From assembly GCA_022559845.1 (NCBI GenBank), contig CM040128.1:222255643-222319642 (forward strand): DNA of 64,000 nucleotides. Reading direction: 5' to 3'. The notes under the pieces are model-generated. The model was not told the origin of the DNA. It saw nothing but the letters and a program-made list of their open reading frames with translations, and ran no database searches. The stretch is from Amorphophallus konjac. Its lineage: Eukaryota > Streptophyta > Magnoliopsida > Alismatales > Araceae. This document shows, one piece after another, positions 43,700-56,504 of the stretch. The position numbers were made by a program, and so were the translations under genes. Position 1 is the first letter of the stretch, and each line of letters starts with the position of its first letter.

Positions 43700-46600
43700 T
43701 GTAACGCCCGAGAATTTTCTAAGAATTTTTTGGGTTTAAAATATAAATATAATAATTATTAAACATTTAAAAGGCTATTTAAATGAATTATGGGTAATTA
43801 ATTCCAATTATTTAAACCTTACACTAATCCAAGAGGATTAGGCCCATCTAGCAGACCCAATTGGCCTAAAAAGGTTGTTTTCGACCATAGCCCATGATTC
43901 TAGAACCTCAAAATAGGTGTATTCTCGAGATAATGACTCTTTCGAAGATAGGTTAAAGGATAATAAAATGGATAATAATGAGGATAATATTAAAAGAGTT
44001 TGAACTAACGTCAAATTTGGCACTCATAAGGGAAAACGATCTATCGCGAGACTGCCAGGCACTGGTAAACGGTCTAGTCCTAGACCGCTAAGGCACTGCA
44101 GTTCCGTGAGTACGAAAAAACATGAAAAGATTGGATTTTTAACATCCAAATCACATAGGATAGCCTCTATCTACTAATTACATAAGTCTAAAAGGTTAGT
44201 AGATCGAATTGAAAGTCTAGTTAGGACTCTAGAATCGTTCTAATCCTCAAAACCCTAGCTAACCCTATAAATAGATCCTAGATTTGACGTGTGCGACCCT
44301 TACTTTTGGCAAGCATGGAACTCAGGTAAGGAGGCAGAATTAGAGGTAAGTTTCTTCTAGGAACTTGTTTATTATAGTTAGAACTAACTACCCTCCGAAT
44401 TTCGTTCTAGGGGATCAAGTATACAAGGAGTTAGAGGCTTCCAAAGTTGCTATTCCTACATCAATAACTCAGGAATTAGTGCGTCCGACCCAGATTGATC
44501 AAGGAATTCGGAGCCCCAAACGAGGTAATTAGATAAAGATTCTTTAGAGTTATGTGTTCCTAATAGTACCCTCTATTTACCCTCAAAATTTCACATCGTT
44601 AGGTTAAGGGAATCCGTAGATATAATGGCGTGAAGTGGCTGATTTAATTCAGGATGAGCAGAGACTAGGGGTGACTTGTAGCCTTAAATTGGAAATCTAA
44701 AGTCTAGGAAAGAGGTAGGTTATCTCATGAATGACCTAAAATTTATGTCAGGAATAAAAGCCCTCTTGTTTCATTCGATTTCATGCATTGTACCTTGAGA
44801 ATTTCATGTTTCATTAGGAATATGCATCTAGTATAATATGCATGCATAAATTCTTAGCCTAGTGAAGTAAAAAGAAATTTTCTTATTGTTCACACAAACC
44901 TATGCATATTGTTGGCCTATATTCGTTCTATCATGATTAGGAAAGTTTATATATGTTGATTTCCATGCTTGATATGTATTAGTTTAGCATTTAGTCTTAT
45001 CATCTTTTGAACTTGGATTAATACAGGAGGAAACGGTCTTCCTATAGACCGCCAGGAAGTCTAGCAGTCGCCCGATAGACCGCTAGCCACTGTCAAACGG
45101 TCGCCCACTAGACCGTTTGGGATTTCTGATTTCTGTATTTAAGTTAACCCGAAACTTAATGCATAATGGCCATAATTATTGTATGATAAGCCTAGTTAAG
45201 TAGGTTTTATCCCTGTTTGAGTACTATTTTCATATACTTAGTTAAATTTCTTGTTCATCATAATAGATTTCATGTTTTGTGCACATTGGTATTATTTTTA
45301 CTTATGTTAATTTATGACCAAACAATATACTCTTGTAAATAAATACATGTTTCAAATGATAGAGGATTCATGATTTAACTTGATTACTATTTTATCATGA
45401 TTCTCTCTCTTCTAAGAGTCATTTTCTTAAGTACATGGCACATATCGCGGTATGTTGTCATTAGTTACACTTTGCACATTAAGTACACAATCTTGGACAT
45501 AATGACCTCTCCTTTGGATATTCCTTCCAACGGACTAGGAAATCTTGTTTCAAGGCCTCCGTAAGACTCCGTGAGCCTGGGATTCTCACTAGGACGCCGA
45601 GCTGGTTGTACCATTAAAGCCCATTGTCTAGAAAGCACTTATCGGTATTTTGTGCATTCTAATTGACCGCCTAAGTCTGCTAGCGGCCCTGCACTTCACC
45701 GCTAACGGATCCTAAATGGCCCTCCATTAGACCGCGAAGCTTCAGAAGGATTTTCTCGTGTTTGACGACTCTGTCTTATGAAACGGTCCAAGACTAAACT
45801 GCTTGAATTTCTAAACGGTCTAGCATATGACCGCTTTCCATACTAAACGGTCCAGTAATAGACCGCTTGCATCCTAATTTAGTATAACCCTTGGGGTTGG
45901 TTTTCTTGAGTTTATGGATGATTTTAATTATCTGAAACTCTAAACTTATGTTAATAAGTTCATATTGAAATATGAAAGATAAAGAAAGTACCGTTATGCT
46001 GTCGAAATTTCTTCTTAGCATGACCTAGTTATTAATTCATTTCTTGAAACCTTTTGTTCTTAAATTGAAGCATTCATACCTTGATTACCTTATCATGGAA
46101 TTATTGTTGAACATATACATTATTGGCCGCATTATTGTTATAAACGTGGAAGTAGCTTGATTTATACTTGAAGATGCAGTTCGAGCACTGATTGTGTTTA
46201 AGGACTATGCTAGTCCCCTCGACTGATTGTCGAAAACATACTGTAAACCATGGGGTATGATGCTACTGGCGTCGCATTGTGCTAGGAGTACTTTCTCTAG
46301 AAATAAGTGAAATATCCACGAAAAATCCACATAAATTCACGAAGTACTTACTATAAAGCAAAAAGTACTTTCTTATTACATGACTTTCTAGTGTATAGCC
46401 TTCATGGCTATGAAAACTACATTCTTGTTACATTCTTGAGAGGCCAAATTTACATTCTTGTTATATACTTGATCAATCAATTTTCCTATCTCATATTTGA
46501 TCATATTTTGTTACTTTGGCTTTATTTGTGTGTTTCATCGTATTTGCATGATTTAACTTGTTCTCTAGAGCTAAAATACTAATCATTTAAATTTACCTTC

Positions 46601-46982
46601 ATGTTGATACGAAGATACCTACTGGGCATGTGTGCTCATTACCCTCCTTTCTGATCTTTTTCAGGAAATTCTAGTGGGACAGATTCAGATTACTCAAGTG
46701 ATGGATCCGAGAGCGATTAAAAGATAACGACTCGAGAGAAGCCTTAGTTATCAATGTCTAGTTGAGTCATGATGTAATTTTTTATTCTCTTGAGTCTAGT
46801 GAAAAGATCATATGTACTTTAGAGATTATTTGGAAATAAAATTGAAGGTTTTTAGTGAATTACATTGTGCAATTACTTTTATGTGATTATCTTGCGGTCT
46901 GATTATATTATTTGCTTGAGGTGTACTAGCCGACTGTTCACGTTCCCGATTGTTTCCGCTGCATAAATCTCGGGACGTGACA
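43700..46982 (+). repeat. 5' LTR of the plus-strand Tekay-like element (3283 bp)
   Basis: Ends are TGTAACGCCCGAG and CTCGGGACGTGACA, which form a short imperfect inverted repeat. A TATA box lies at 44266-44273 (CCCTATAAATAGATCC). Palindromes of the type AAACGGTC...GACCG occur at about 44067, 45031, 45065, 45095, 45781, 45813 and 45844; unlike the Tat LTR, most lie downstream of that TATA box. Confidence 0.88.
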
Positions 46983-46989
46983 GTGAAAG

Positions 46990-47001
46990 TGGTATCAGAG
47001 C
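46990..47001 (+). other. Primer-binding site of the plus-strand Tekay-like element
   Basis: TGGTATCAGAGC complements initiator Met tRNA. It starts seven bases after the LTR end, which is wider than in the copia elements of this window. Confidence 0.9.
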
Positions 47002-47219
47002 ACTAGGACTAGAAGTCCTAGGGAAAAGTCATGTCATATGTTAAGTCTAAGGTTTAAGGACCCACACCTATGAAACTAGGAAAGAAATTCCCAACCTATG
47101 AGAGGAATTGGGTGGAACCCGGGAGGAGCTAGTTACCAGAATTATTTCTAAGACTAACCCCACTCACTCCATTAGAATTAATAAATTTAATTATTCTTCT
47201 CAGGTACCCTACTCTCAAA

Positions 47220-49095
47220 ATGGCTCATCGTGTTGACTGGAACGGTATGCAAGAGACCATTGCGGGTCTTACTCAAGCACTACAAACTATGGCCCAAGCT
47301 GGCGCAGGGGCAAGAGCTGGAGACTTACATTAAAATTTTCGGAGCTTAAACCCTCCACGATTTTTGGGTTCTTCTAATCCAGATGAAGCTGAGAATTGGA
47401 TAGACAAGATGAAACGCATCTTTGAAGTTATGCAGTGTACGGATCAAGAGAAGGTTTGTCTTGCTACATTCCAATTAAATAAAGATGCCCGTACATGGTG
47501 GAAGTCAATTCCGGCACCGCCTCAAGTTGCACCACATACATGGGAAGGTTTTCTTACGTTCTTCTGATCCAAGTACTTCTCTGAACATGTCAAGGAGCGG
47601 AAGGCTATGGAATTCACTTCTTTGCGCCAGGGCATGATGACGGTCGCGGAGTATGAACTTCAATTTTCCAGGCTGGCACCTTATGTTCCTCACTTGATTA
47701 GTACTGACCTATTAAAAGCTAACCGATTTATGGATGGATTGAGACTCGGCTATATTCAGCAACTTGGGACTCAGAATATCCGTACTTATGCAGAGATGGT
47801 CCAGTGGGCGCATCTATGTGAAAGGACCTTAGAGAAGTTCGAAAAGTTGACAGGCAAGGGGGAAGAGCCGAGCCGATGGTCTGATCGGCAAGATAAGAAG
47901 AAGGTTAGTATCACGGAACCTTACAAATCCCGTGATAGCAAGAAGAGATCCCGGAATGGGAGTGGTAGTGGCTACCACAAGAATAAGAAAGTCAAGGAAG
48001 AAGACAAACAAGTCACCACGGCTTGTACTTTCTGTGAGAAGTTTGGTCATTCAGCCGAAGAGTGCTGGAAGCGTCTCGGCGCTTGTTTAAGATGTGGCAG
48101 CATGGAGCACCGTATGCCAGATTGCCCCCTTATGAAAGAACAATCTTCCGGTAGTGGACGTAAGCGTCGGGAACATCTTAATGCTATCATGGAAGAAGAA
48201 GAAGCGCCCAAGAATGATGCGCTAATGGAAGGTACTATCCAAATCTATTCCCATCATGCATTCGTGCTATTTGATACTGGTGCTTCTCATTCTTTTATAT
48301 CTACTACGTTTGCAAAAACCTTACCTATTTCATCAATTCCTCTACCTTTAGACCTAGCGATTACTACACCATTAGGTCCCGGAACCAAACTCACTACTTA
48401 TTATCCTGATAGCGAGGTAGTGGTAGAAGGACACAATCTTCCTGCAAACCTCGTATGCCTTGACATGGAGGGCTACGATGCTATTTTAGGTGTAGATTGG
48501 CTCGTACACCATGACGCCTATATAAATTGTCGCAACAAGATTATCTCTTTTCGGAAACCTGGTCTTCCAAGGTTTTCCTTCCTTGGTATCACATATAGGA
48601 AGCATCCTACTATCATTTCATCTCTTCACGCTTGCAAACTTATTTCGCAAGGGTGTGTGGCTTTTCTTGCTTCCGTAATCATTACTGAATCCAAAGAAAT
48701 CATCTTAGAAGACATTCCCATCGTGAATGAGTTTCCCAATGTATTTCCTTGAGATTTGCCTGGTTTACCGCCCGAAAGGGAAGTAAACTTTTTCATTGAA
48801 CCCATTCCCGGAGCAGCACATGTTTCTATAGCTCCCTACAGGATGTCCCCTACAGAACTCAAGGAATTGAAGAAACAACTTCAGGAGTTATTAGACAAGG
48901 GTTTCATTCGACCTAGTACATCCCCTTGGGGTGCGCCAGTTCTATTTGTCAAAAAGAATGATGGATTTCTCAGGCTATTTATTGACTACCGGCGACTAAA
49001 TCAACTCACAATTAAGAATAAATATCCATTGCCACGTATCGATAAACTCTTTGATCAGATTTCGGGAGCAGAATATTTCTCCAAGATAGACCTCA
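47220..49095 (+). pseudogene. Tekay-like gag-protease-reverse transcriptase, one frame with three stops, cut at 49095
   Basis: One frame runs 1.9 kb with stops at 47331 (TAA), 47565 (TGA) and 48750 (TGA) and no frame change. The Gag core spans 47364-47850 (DARTWWKSIP, EFTSLRQGMMTVAEYELQF). Two zinc knuckles follow (CTFCEKFGHSAEEC and CLRCGSMEHRMPDC). Protease shows FDTGASHSFIS and later YDAILGVDWL. Reverse transcriptase begins near 48990 ([11 protein letters not shown]) and ends at YFSKIDL, before the YVDD region, where the next element inserted. The element is dead. Confidence 0.9.
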
Positions 49096-50656
49096 TGTGA
49101 TGACCCAGGAGATCCGGATACCGATAAACCGATATCATCAATTTACCGATACCAAGAGCTCGGGGAGGCCACCCAAGAGGCTGATGAGGCCCCGTAAGGG
49201 TTAGTGAGTGTTTGTCGAGGGGATGCATAACGAATAGAAATTACACGCGCAATATTAATTAAAGCATTCATTTGAACTTTAAACAGAAGTAATTACATAT
49301 ATCAGAGTGATAAATTTATAAAAGTAGTCCAGATCCATATATCACAAATCCCACACTATACAATGGTCCAAAAATAAATAACTACACGGGACGTACCCGG
49401 CCAAAAGAAGAAAAAGGACAGACTGACCACTGACCAACCACTGACAGACCACTGTTTGCTCTAAGGTTTTTCGCCAAAAGCACGAGAGAATTCTGCAGCC
49501 GGTTGCTCTGCCTCACCTGTAAAAGGAAGGGGTGAGTCTCACAGCAGAGACTCAATAGGGTTCGCTGGAATCCCTAACTCGCAACTAACTAAAGGAAAGC
49601 AGTAAAGCATGTATTGGCATAAATAAATGATAATTTAATAAAGCTGTAAAACTAACTAAACAGTTTATGAACAGCTAACTGGCATGCCAATTAAAATTTA
49701 AACGCAAGTACTCGAAATCTACCAATAGACAATAACTCAATCATTTCCAAGTGACAAGAGTGAAAAGGAGAGGAGATCCACTAGAAGAAGAAACCAGATG
49801 CGTCCACTGACGGCTTACATTGCGTCTCAAGCATCTACGTAAGCCTAATCATAGCAAGCGAGACGGTAACAGTACCAGAATAAGTAACTAGTCAGAGCAA
49901 CACTCGTCAGTGTCAGTCCAAGTCTCTTACCACGTGTGCACACACCGGCTAGTGCCTAGAGCCAGGTCTCTAGCTAGTATTCCCCTCCGTAGGACGCTAC
50001 GGTTGGACTGGGGCCCACAAAACTAGCTTAAAAATCATAAAATTAGGATACCCCGCCACCTCTCCCAAGTGGGATCAACACTAAAAGTCATCGGGCTACG
50101 ACTGGTGGTTCCATCACTAGGAAAGAGAATAAAGCTCTATTGGGATCTAAAAACATGCCATAATTTATGATAACAATTAAACATGGCAAATATGCAGGAT
50201 TCAAGGCATAATTAACTGAATATGCTAAGATGGCCATTATTCAATAATTCAATGCATAAATAATTGAATATGCTAAAATGGCCATCATTCCATAATTAAA
50301 TACATAATTTAAATGAACACGCATCATTATAGAACAAGCGGTCGAACTAGGGTAGCTATGGTTTTAGGCGATCGAACGACAAACCGCCGCGTGCTACTCA
50401 ACGGACTAACCGTGAAATTTCTTCCACCATTCAAATTTAATTTATTTACGCAGTTTAATCGTCAGTCGCTCGGTTCAATAAAAGGTTTATGGTGAACCGT
50501 TATAAAATCTAAAATAAATTAAACATAGTCCTTACCGGAGAACCGGATCCACCGGAATCACAATCTGATCCCTTCCCGGTCGACTCAAATCGACGAGAAT
50601 TATTATTATTAACCTATTCCCTGCCAATCCATCATCTCAATATAACAATTTATCAT

Positions 50657-50765
50657 CTATGAACTCAGCGACGATGGGCATACTTTTATTAATCTATGAA
50701 CTCAGCGACGATGGGCATGCTTTTATTAATCTATGAACTCAGCGATTTTGGACATGCTTTTAGAA
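50657..50765. repeat. 37-bp tandem repeat, three copies, in the Tekay-like LTR
   Basis: Units begin CTATGAACTCAGCGA at 50657, 50694 and 50731. The third has several substitutions. No function is evident. Confidence 0.95.
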
Positions 50766-51080
50766 CAATTTAACGGGCTAGGGCATTGATCCCCCTACCT
50801 CAAACGTGCCGAAATGTCCGATCCGGCCGTGAACAAGTCGAGGGTCGTCGCGGTTCGCTAGTTCCCGGCTGTCTCTCCACTCCACGGATCATTCCGGGTT
50901 GATGCCACTTTGTTCCTCGTCGCTCCAAACGAGGCTAGAAAGCCGTCCCCCCACTAGATCTAGGCCGAGGATGCCGTTTTTGTCGCAAGAAGGCCGTGAG
51001 AAGGGGAGATAGGCCGCCATCTTCCACCGCGGTTTCATCCCTCCACGCCGGGGTTCGGCTCCGACGGTGTCGTCGCCGGG

Positions 51081-52891
51081 TGTAGACACGTTAAAATTGA
51101 CGTTACTGTGAGTACATCTCATATTACCTCGCAATGCCCCAATTTGATCCACAAATTAACTTTGTTGAGTGATTTTTTTTTATTTTTTGGATTTCTCCCT
51201 TTTCTTATTTTTTCCTATTTTTCTGGATTTTCTGGATATTTTTCCCTATTTTTACAAATTTTTTAAAGAATTAACGACATGAGGGGAGGCGTCATTTTAT
51301 TTTAAAAATAATAAAAAAGTGAAAATGGCGCCGCTTTAAGGAGGCGTCCATTCCTTTCATTTATCCTTATTTTTATGGATTTTCTGTGAATTTTTTCAGA
51401 TTTTTTATGAATTAACGACATAGAAGGGAGCGTTGTTTGAATTTAAATTAAATGAAAAATGAAAAAAATGAGAATTAACGACATTTGAAAGGGCGTCATT
51501 TTCAATTTAGATTATTATTTTTGGCCCTCCTTCGTGGGTGATTTGGTGGCTTTCCGGATCTCAGAAAAATACGAAAAAATAGTAATTGGAATCAACACAG
51601 TTAGATGCACGTACACCTAAAAAATGAGAAAATAATAATGAGAAATAAAAAATTACCCTATTTTGCATATTTTGAAATAACGACCCTCACGCGGGCATCG
51701 TTTCAATTGACGCCCGAACGCGTGGTCGTCATTTTCTTTTGGTCTTTTTTTATTATTTTTGAATCACGACACTTTGCAAGTCATTTTTTCAATTGACGCC
51801 CCTAGCCAGGTCATCATTTTTATTGCTATATTTTAAGATTTTAAATCCGCCCGAAATTCGTATTAAATTCTAAATAGCGCCCTCCTCAAAGTCATCAATT
51901 CTTTAAATGACGACGCCTCCGCGGGCGTCATTTTAAAAGCGACTATTTATCCGGTCGCCAATTCTTGTTCAAATTTCGAACTCTCGCAGAACCTCCTTCT
52001 TTCCTCGTTTTGAGCCCGTTTTCACTTCGGAAAGGACTATAATGGCTTTCAATGACTGGAGGGATTCTTTCCAATGTTTATCTCTTGCTAAAATCAACTA
52101 TCCTAATTGTTCTTGGACTTAAACTCCATTCTCCCCTATAAATAGAGCCCATGCGGCTCATGCTAAGGAGGCCAACTTCAATTCACGATAGGGAGGTGAT
52201 GCCCGAACGTCGGCTTAAGGAGAAGTTTCCTTGCATCTAAAGCTTTATCGTTCGGAGGCTTCTCTCAACTGAAGATCTAAAGCCGTCAAGAGAGAAAATA
52301 GCTTTGCTATCCCCTCTTTGCTTCTTTCATTGTTTAAATTAGTTCATAGTGCACATATGCATCTTGCATCATATCTCTGTTATTAGTTCTTCCTCCTCAA
52401 CCACGTTGAGCCTCCTCTAGTGCAACACTTGCATACTTATTATTTTTAGCATTCATCATATGTTTTTATCCCACCCATTGCATTGGGGTTTAAAAGGGCA
52501 ACACCCACAAGGTATGTTCTAGTCCATATTTTCATGTTTATATTCATATTGTGGATTTGATACTACACCTTGGGTTTACTAATTTCTATTTTCATTGGTT
52601 GTTGTCTTTGATCTTTGCAAGGGTAATCAACAAGAAGAACTCTCTTCATCGGCCGGCCGATAGCAAGAGAAGGTGCACTCACAATCTCTCCCGCATCCTT
52701 TTGAAGTATTTATATTCGCGATCCCTCCATTGATTATTTGTTATATCCTTTGAGGCCCTCGCGTCTCTGGCGATCACATTCCCTTAGCATCCTACGCATG
52801 CTCCCCTTTTCTCTCTCTCCTTCGTACATTCTTCTTTTTCCCTTTTAATTATTCTTTAGTTTTTCCTTAAGTTGATTTCTTAGAATCTATA
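51081..52891 (+). repeat. 5' LTR of Tat-NA (1811 bp)
   Basis: U3 contains GACGCC/GGCGTC inverted motifs (near 51288, 51340, 51683-51733, 51797 and 51905-51932). The TATA box TATAAATAGAGCCCATG is at 52137. A CGGCCGGCCG palindrome lies at about 52651. The last dinucleotide is TA where the 3' LTR has CA, a C-to-T change. Confidence 0.92.
52137..52144 (+). promoter_or_regulatory. TATA box of Tat-NA
   Basis: TATAAATA is followed by GAGCCCATG, close to the Tat-A/B context TATAAATAGAGGCCCAC. The same box is in the 3' LTR at 61631-61638. Confidence 0.75.
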
Positions 52892-52894
52892 AAT

Positions 52895-52912
52895 TGGCGA
52901 TCACGATGGGAC
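52895..52912 (+). other. Primer-binding site of Tat-NA
   Basis: It reads TGGCGATCACGATGGGAC, three bases inside the LTR end, and matches the Tat-A/B site at 17 of 18 bases. A tRNA-Arg primer is inferred from the Tat/Ogre group. Confidence 0.85.
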
Positions 52913-54116
52913 ACCTTTTGTTTTTTTTTTATTACCCTTCCCCTTGGGCACCCACGTGTGCCATCTCCCCTTTTGCACCCACGGTGCGCCTCCCTTTGTG
53001 CTCCATGTAGCACTCTCTCTAAGTGGTTGTTAGTTTGTTATATTTTAAGAAAATCCATTTATCCATCTCTTAAAAAAAATGATGAGCATGCTAGATCCTA
53101 TTTCATGTTCTTATTGATTGCCATGATTTTTATCTTGTGATTGTGAGTGTTTTCATTCCTTCCTATTGGTATTTTTATCACTGTTTAAGCTTTCTGGCCG
53201 TTGGAGTGTTTCTGGGGACACAAGGAATTAGCGCCCTTCACTGGGGCGTCGTTTCCTCATTTAACGACAAGGTGCAGGTCGCCATTTCCCTGCCCTCTCT
53301 AAAAAAAAAAAATTCACAAGAATTGACGCCCACTCACAGGGGCGTTGTTTCCCCATTTAGCGACAGGGTGAAGGGCGCCATTTACCTGCCCTCTCTTAAA
53401 AAAAAATTCACAGGAATTGACGCCCTTCACAGGGGCGCTGTTTCTACCATTGACGGCATAGTGGGGTGCGCCATTTAGTTTTTCTGAAAAAAGAAAAGAA
53501 AAAGAAAAAGAAAAAGAAAAAGAAAAGGCACAGGAATTGACGCCCCTCACAGGGGCGCTCTTTTAACATATAGCGGCAGGGATCAGGGCGTCATTTCCCT
53601 GAGTGTCTGCAGTGAGAAAAAACTGTGTGTTCCGTCTCATTTTTATCATATCTGGTTCATGCCTTGTTCATGCATGTATATTGTCTCTATTCTGCATTAG
53701 TTTTGCATTCATCTTTGCATTGGTTTGGGAGACCTCCTCTCTCTACACCTTTTAGGAGATCTTACACCCTCTTGGTGAAGGAAGGACCCTCCTTTGAGCA
53801 TTCCGTCTCATTGGACCAGTAATTTCTAAACCAAGCCTCCGTAAGTCCCCGCACCCGTGGATTCCCTCACGGACGTCGGGCATGTTGTACCTTTGAAGTC
53901 CCGGGTTTAGTTGGCCTATGCATGGTAAGAGAGTGTTTTTAGTTGGCATCGAAGTAAACTTACATTGAAATTAGGTTCCTCACTTGTGTGAATCACTCCG
54001 AAAGTTTGTTAAAAGTCATTAATTCACCAAGGTTCAAATAAATAAAAAAATCAACGGTAACCATTCCAACTTGTGTGCTTCTTTGCAAATTATTTTGCTT
54101 GAACTTTGATTGCATA
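52913..54116 (+). repeat. Tat-NA leader with four GACGCCC/GGGCG inverted motifs
   Basis: Inverted motifs of the form GACGCCC, 5-8 bases, GGGGCG lie near 53229, 53326, 53417 and 53537, spaced 90-120 bp, each followed by a run of A. They echo the U3 motifs but lie in the transcribed leader. No coding content was recognised before the ATG at 54117. Confidence 0.8.
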
Positions 54117-54448
54117 ATGGCTTACCTTGATAGACAAAATAACATGTTTAATCTTAATTATGTTCATGAGGATGCACAACCTAGCATATCATATAATCCT
54201 CAATTCCATAATTCTTACCACAATCATTCTAGGGGACCACGCCCTCATTCCTATGGTATTGCCCAACCCATGGGCAATGTCCAATCCCTTGGTCCCTCGC
54301 CTCAATCGCGAGCCACTATTCCTTCGGGACCGTCTCCTCCCAACGATGAGAAGGTCTCTCAATTCATTCGTGCATTAGATTATCTCACCCCTCAATAAAT
54401 CCAAGCCCTTAAGGCTATTGTCGAGGGCACATCCTCTCCTCACCCGCC

Positions 54449-54640
54449 TCTTTCATCCACACATACTCCTATTCGGGTGGCCCATCACCCGCCTCCTTCG
54501 TCTACACCTACTCCTATTCGGGTGGCCCATCACCCGCCTCCTTCATCCACACATACTCCTATTCGGGTGGCCCATCATCCGCCTCCTTCGTCCACACCTA
54601 CTCCTATTTGGGTGGCCCATCACCCGCCTCCTTCTATTTC
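54449..54640 (+). repeat. 45-bp tandem repeat encoding HHPPPSSTPTPIRVA
   Basis: ATTCGGGTGG recurs at 54471, 54516 and 54561, with a variant at 54606. Units are 45 bp, so each adds 15 residues without changing frame. Differences alternate between units (TCTACACC against TCCACACA), as if the array grew by doubling. Confidence 0.93.
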
Positions 54641-56504
54641 TCATCCTTCACGGCCCCAAGGCCCATTTATTCCTTGCAACCTGGCCCATCCGGGTCCTTC
54701 TATGGGTCGGCCCATTAATTCCCCTCCACGGCCTTTATATCAAGCCCCTCCTTCAAGGCCATCTTGCCAACCCTCCATTGCTCAAGTTCCACCTCTCCAA
54801 CAAACTCTTATGGATAAACTCGCTTCGTTGGAGGAACAATTAAAGAGGATTACAAGCCCACAGCCCGCTCCTCCTACTCCAGTCAATTCCCTCTATGCTG
54901 CTCTAAATAAGATTACAAAGATGGAAAAAGAGTGGAAGGAGAGGAGGGACAATGGCATCAACGATATATGTGAGCGAGAAGATGTTACAAGTCCTGATAA
55001 TCAAGTGGACGCCGTCCGCCCTCCACTCATCCGCACTACGCATTTACATGGCTCTCCGCCTCCATATACATATTCGCCTCCTCAAAATCCCCCACAACAC
55101 CATACTCCACAACTTATCATTTCGCCTCCACCACGGCGTCCGTTGGATTTATTTAATGATGAAGATTTGGAGACGGTACAAGAATTTGAAGCTCCTCGAG
55201 ATGCACCCCTTCCGAGTTTCCTTCGCTGTCCTCTTCCTCCACTGCCAGAAGACCTCTATGCTCAAGACGATGCCACAGTCCCCAATCCAACCCCCATTTA
55301 TGAGACCTCTTGGTGTTACGATGATGGGTCGATATTTCAACCACCCATACCGCCACACCATGAGTCTCATCCTATCCCTAACACCTCTCGCCCCATCCAA
55401 CATTTTTAACGCACTAAACCTTCTTCGTTCGCACCTCCCGTAACCACACCAGTAGCCTCCATTCCATTGGCCTCCGCCGAGCCTCCATCACCCTCCACTA
55501 CGTCGGTCTCCGCCGAGCCTTCTATTACCCCTCCTCTTTGTTCGCCACCTCAGCCGTCCACTATGCCTATAACGCCAAAACCAGCTTTGCCAGTCCCTTT
55601 CCCTATTCCACCACTTAACCCGTCACCCTTGCCCGTGGCTAATCCTAAGCAGGATCCATCCCTTTTTGCACTCGATCCAACCCCGACTGCTTCTGAGCAA
55701 AGGGAGAAGCTTGACGTGTTTGAACCTCTATTTCCACTCACCCTTTCTCCAACACCTTCCATTACACCTCCACCATTCATGGAGCCTTCCACCTCCGCTT
55801 CCTCTACCACTCAGAATAGGAGTGCTTCTGCAAGTACTTGTGTCGAAGATGATCAAGAGCCGGGCAAGAAGGATTTGGCCACGGCCATGCTATTCAAGAT
55901 GCAAGAATTTATCTGTCGGATGCCGATCCGTGTTGTTGTGCCGAGCATGGTTGAAGAGGCCGAGTCCCCGCCACTGCTCGCCAGAAGAGAATGCCAAGCG
56001 TTGATGCCGCCCAAGGGCCGGGAAGGGCACCCTTTGTTCCAACTTTCAAATCTTGAACCTTTTCTTCCATACAAGGGGTGAACGCTCATCTTGATCAATA
56101 TTCTTCATACGCTACAATCCCTGGGCAATACGATGCTTCCTATCCCAACTTTCCAACTCTCTCATAATATTGCTTTTCACTCTCCAAGAGAGTTGTCATT
56201 TACCATTGAAGCTTCATCATGGGCTTGTACTTTATCCATTGGGCCAATTGGCGATACACTTTCACTGCCATGGAGGGGCGGTTATCTTGGTGCTAAATGG
56301 CCTTCCACTATTCTATCCACCTTCCATTCAACTCCACCCATATTTCCGTCTATCACCGATTCTTCATAGGCCACTCCGAGGGTAAGAAGGGGGATCTCAT
56401 CTTCTCGCCCTTCATATTCTTTGCATCTCATGCATTCTGTTGCATCCATGTCTTCATCGCATCCATTTTGTTGCATTCGCATGCATTTGCATTCCTTTTT
56501 TCCG

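Larger units (their letters stand above)
43700..49095 (+). mobile_element. Plus-strand Tekay/Del-like Ty3-gypsy element, truncated in reverse transcriptase by a later insertion
   Basis: It inserted into the TG microsatellite of the SIRE-2 3' LTR (left target candidate GTGTA, 43695-43699). It has a 3283-bp 5' LTR, an initiator-Met primer site, gag, protease and the first third of reverse transcriptase. At 49095 the frame is cut by the LTR of a minus-strand element. The rest should lie right of the window. Assignment to the Tekay/Del chromovirus group is by LTR type and protein pattern; its chromodomain is not in view. Confidence 0.82.

Noticed and set aside
54952..55443. Alternative-frame open reading frames overlapping the Tat-NA proline-rich frame
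   Set aside because: The frame at 54117-57455 has the Gag match and the codon-length tandem repeat; the others are shadows.
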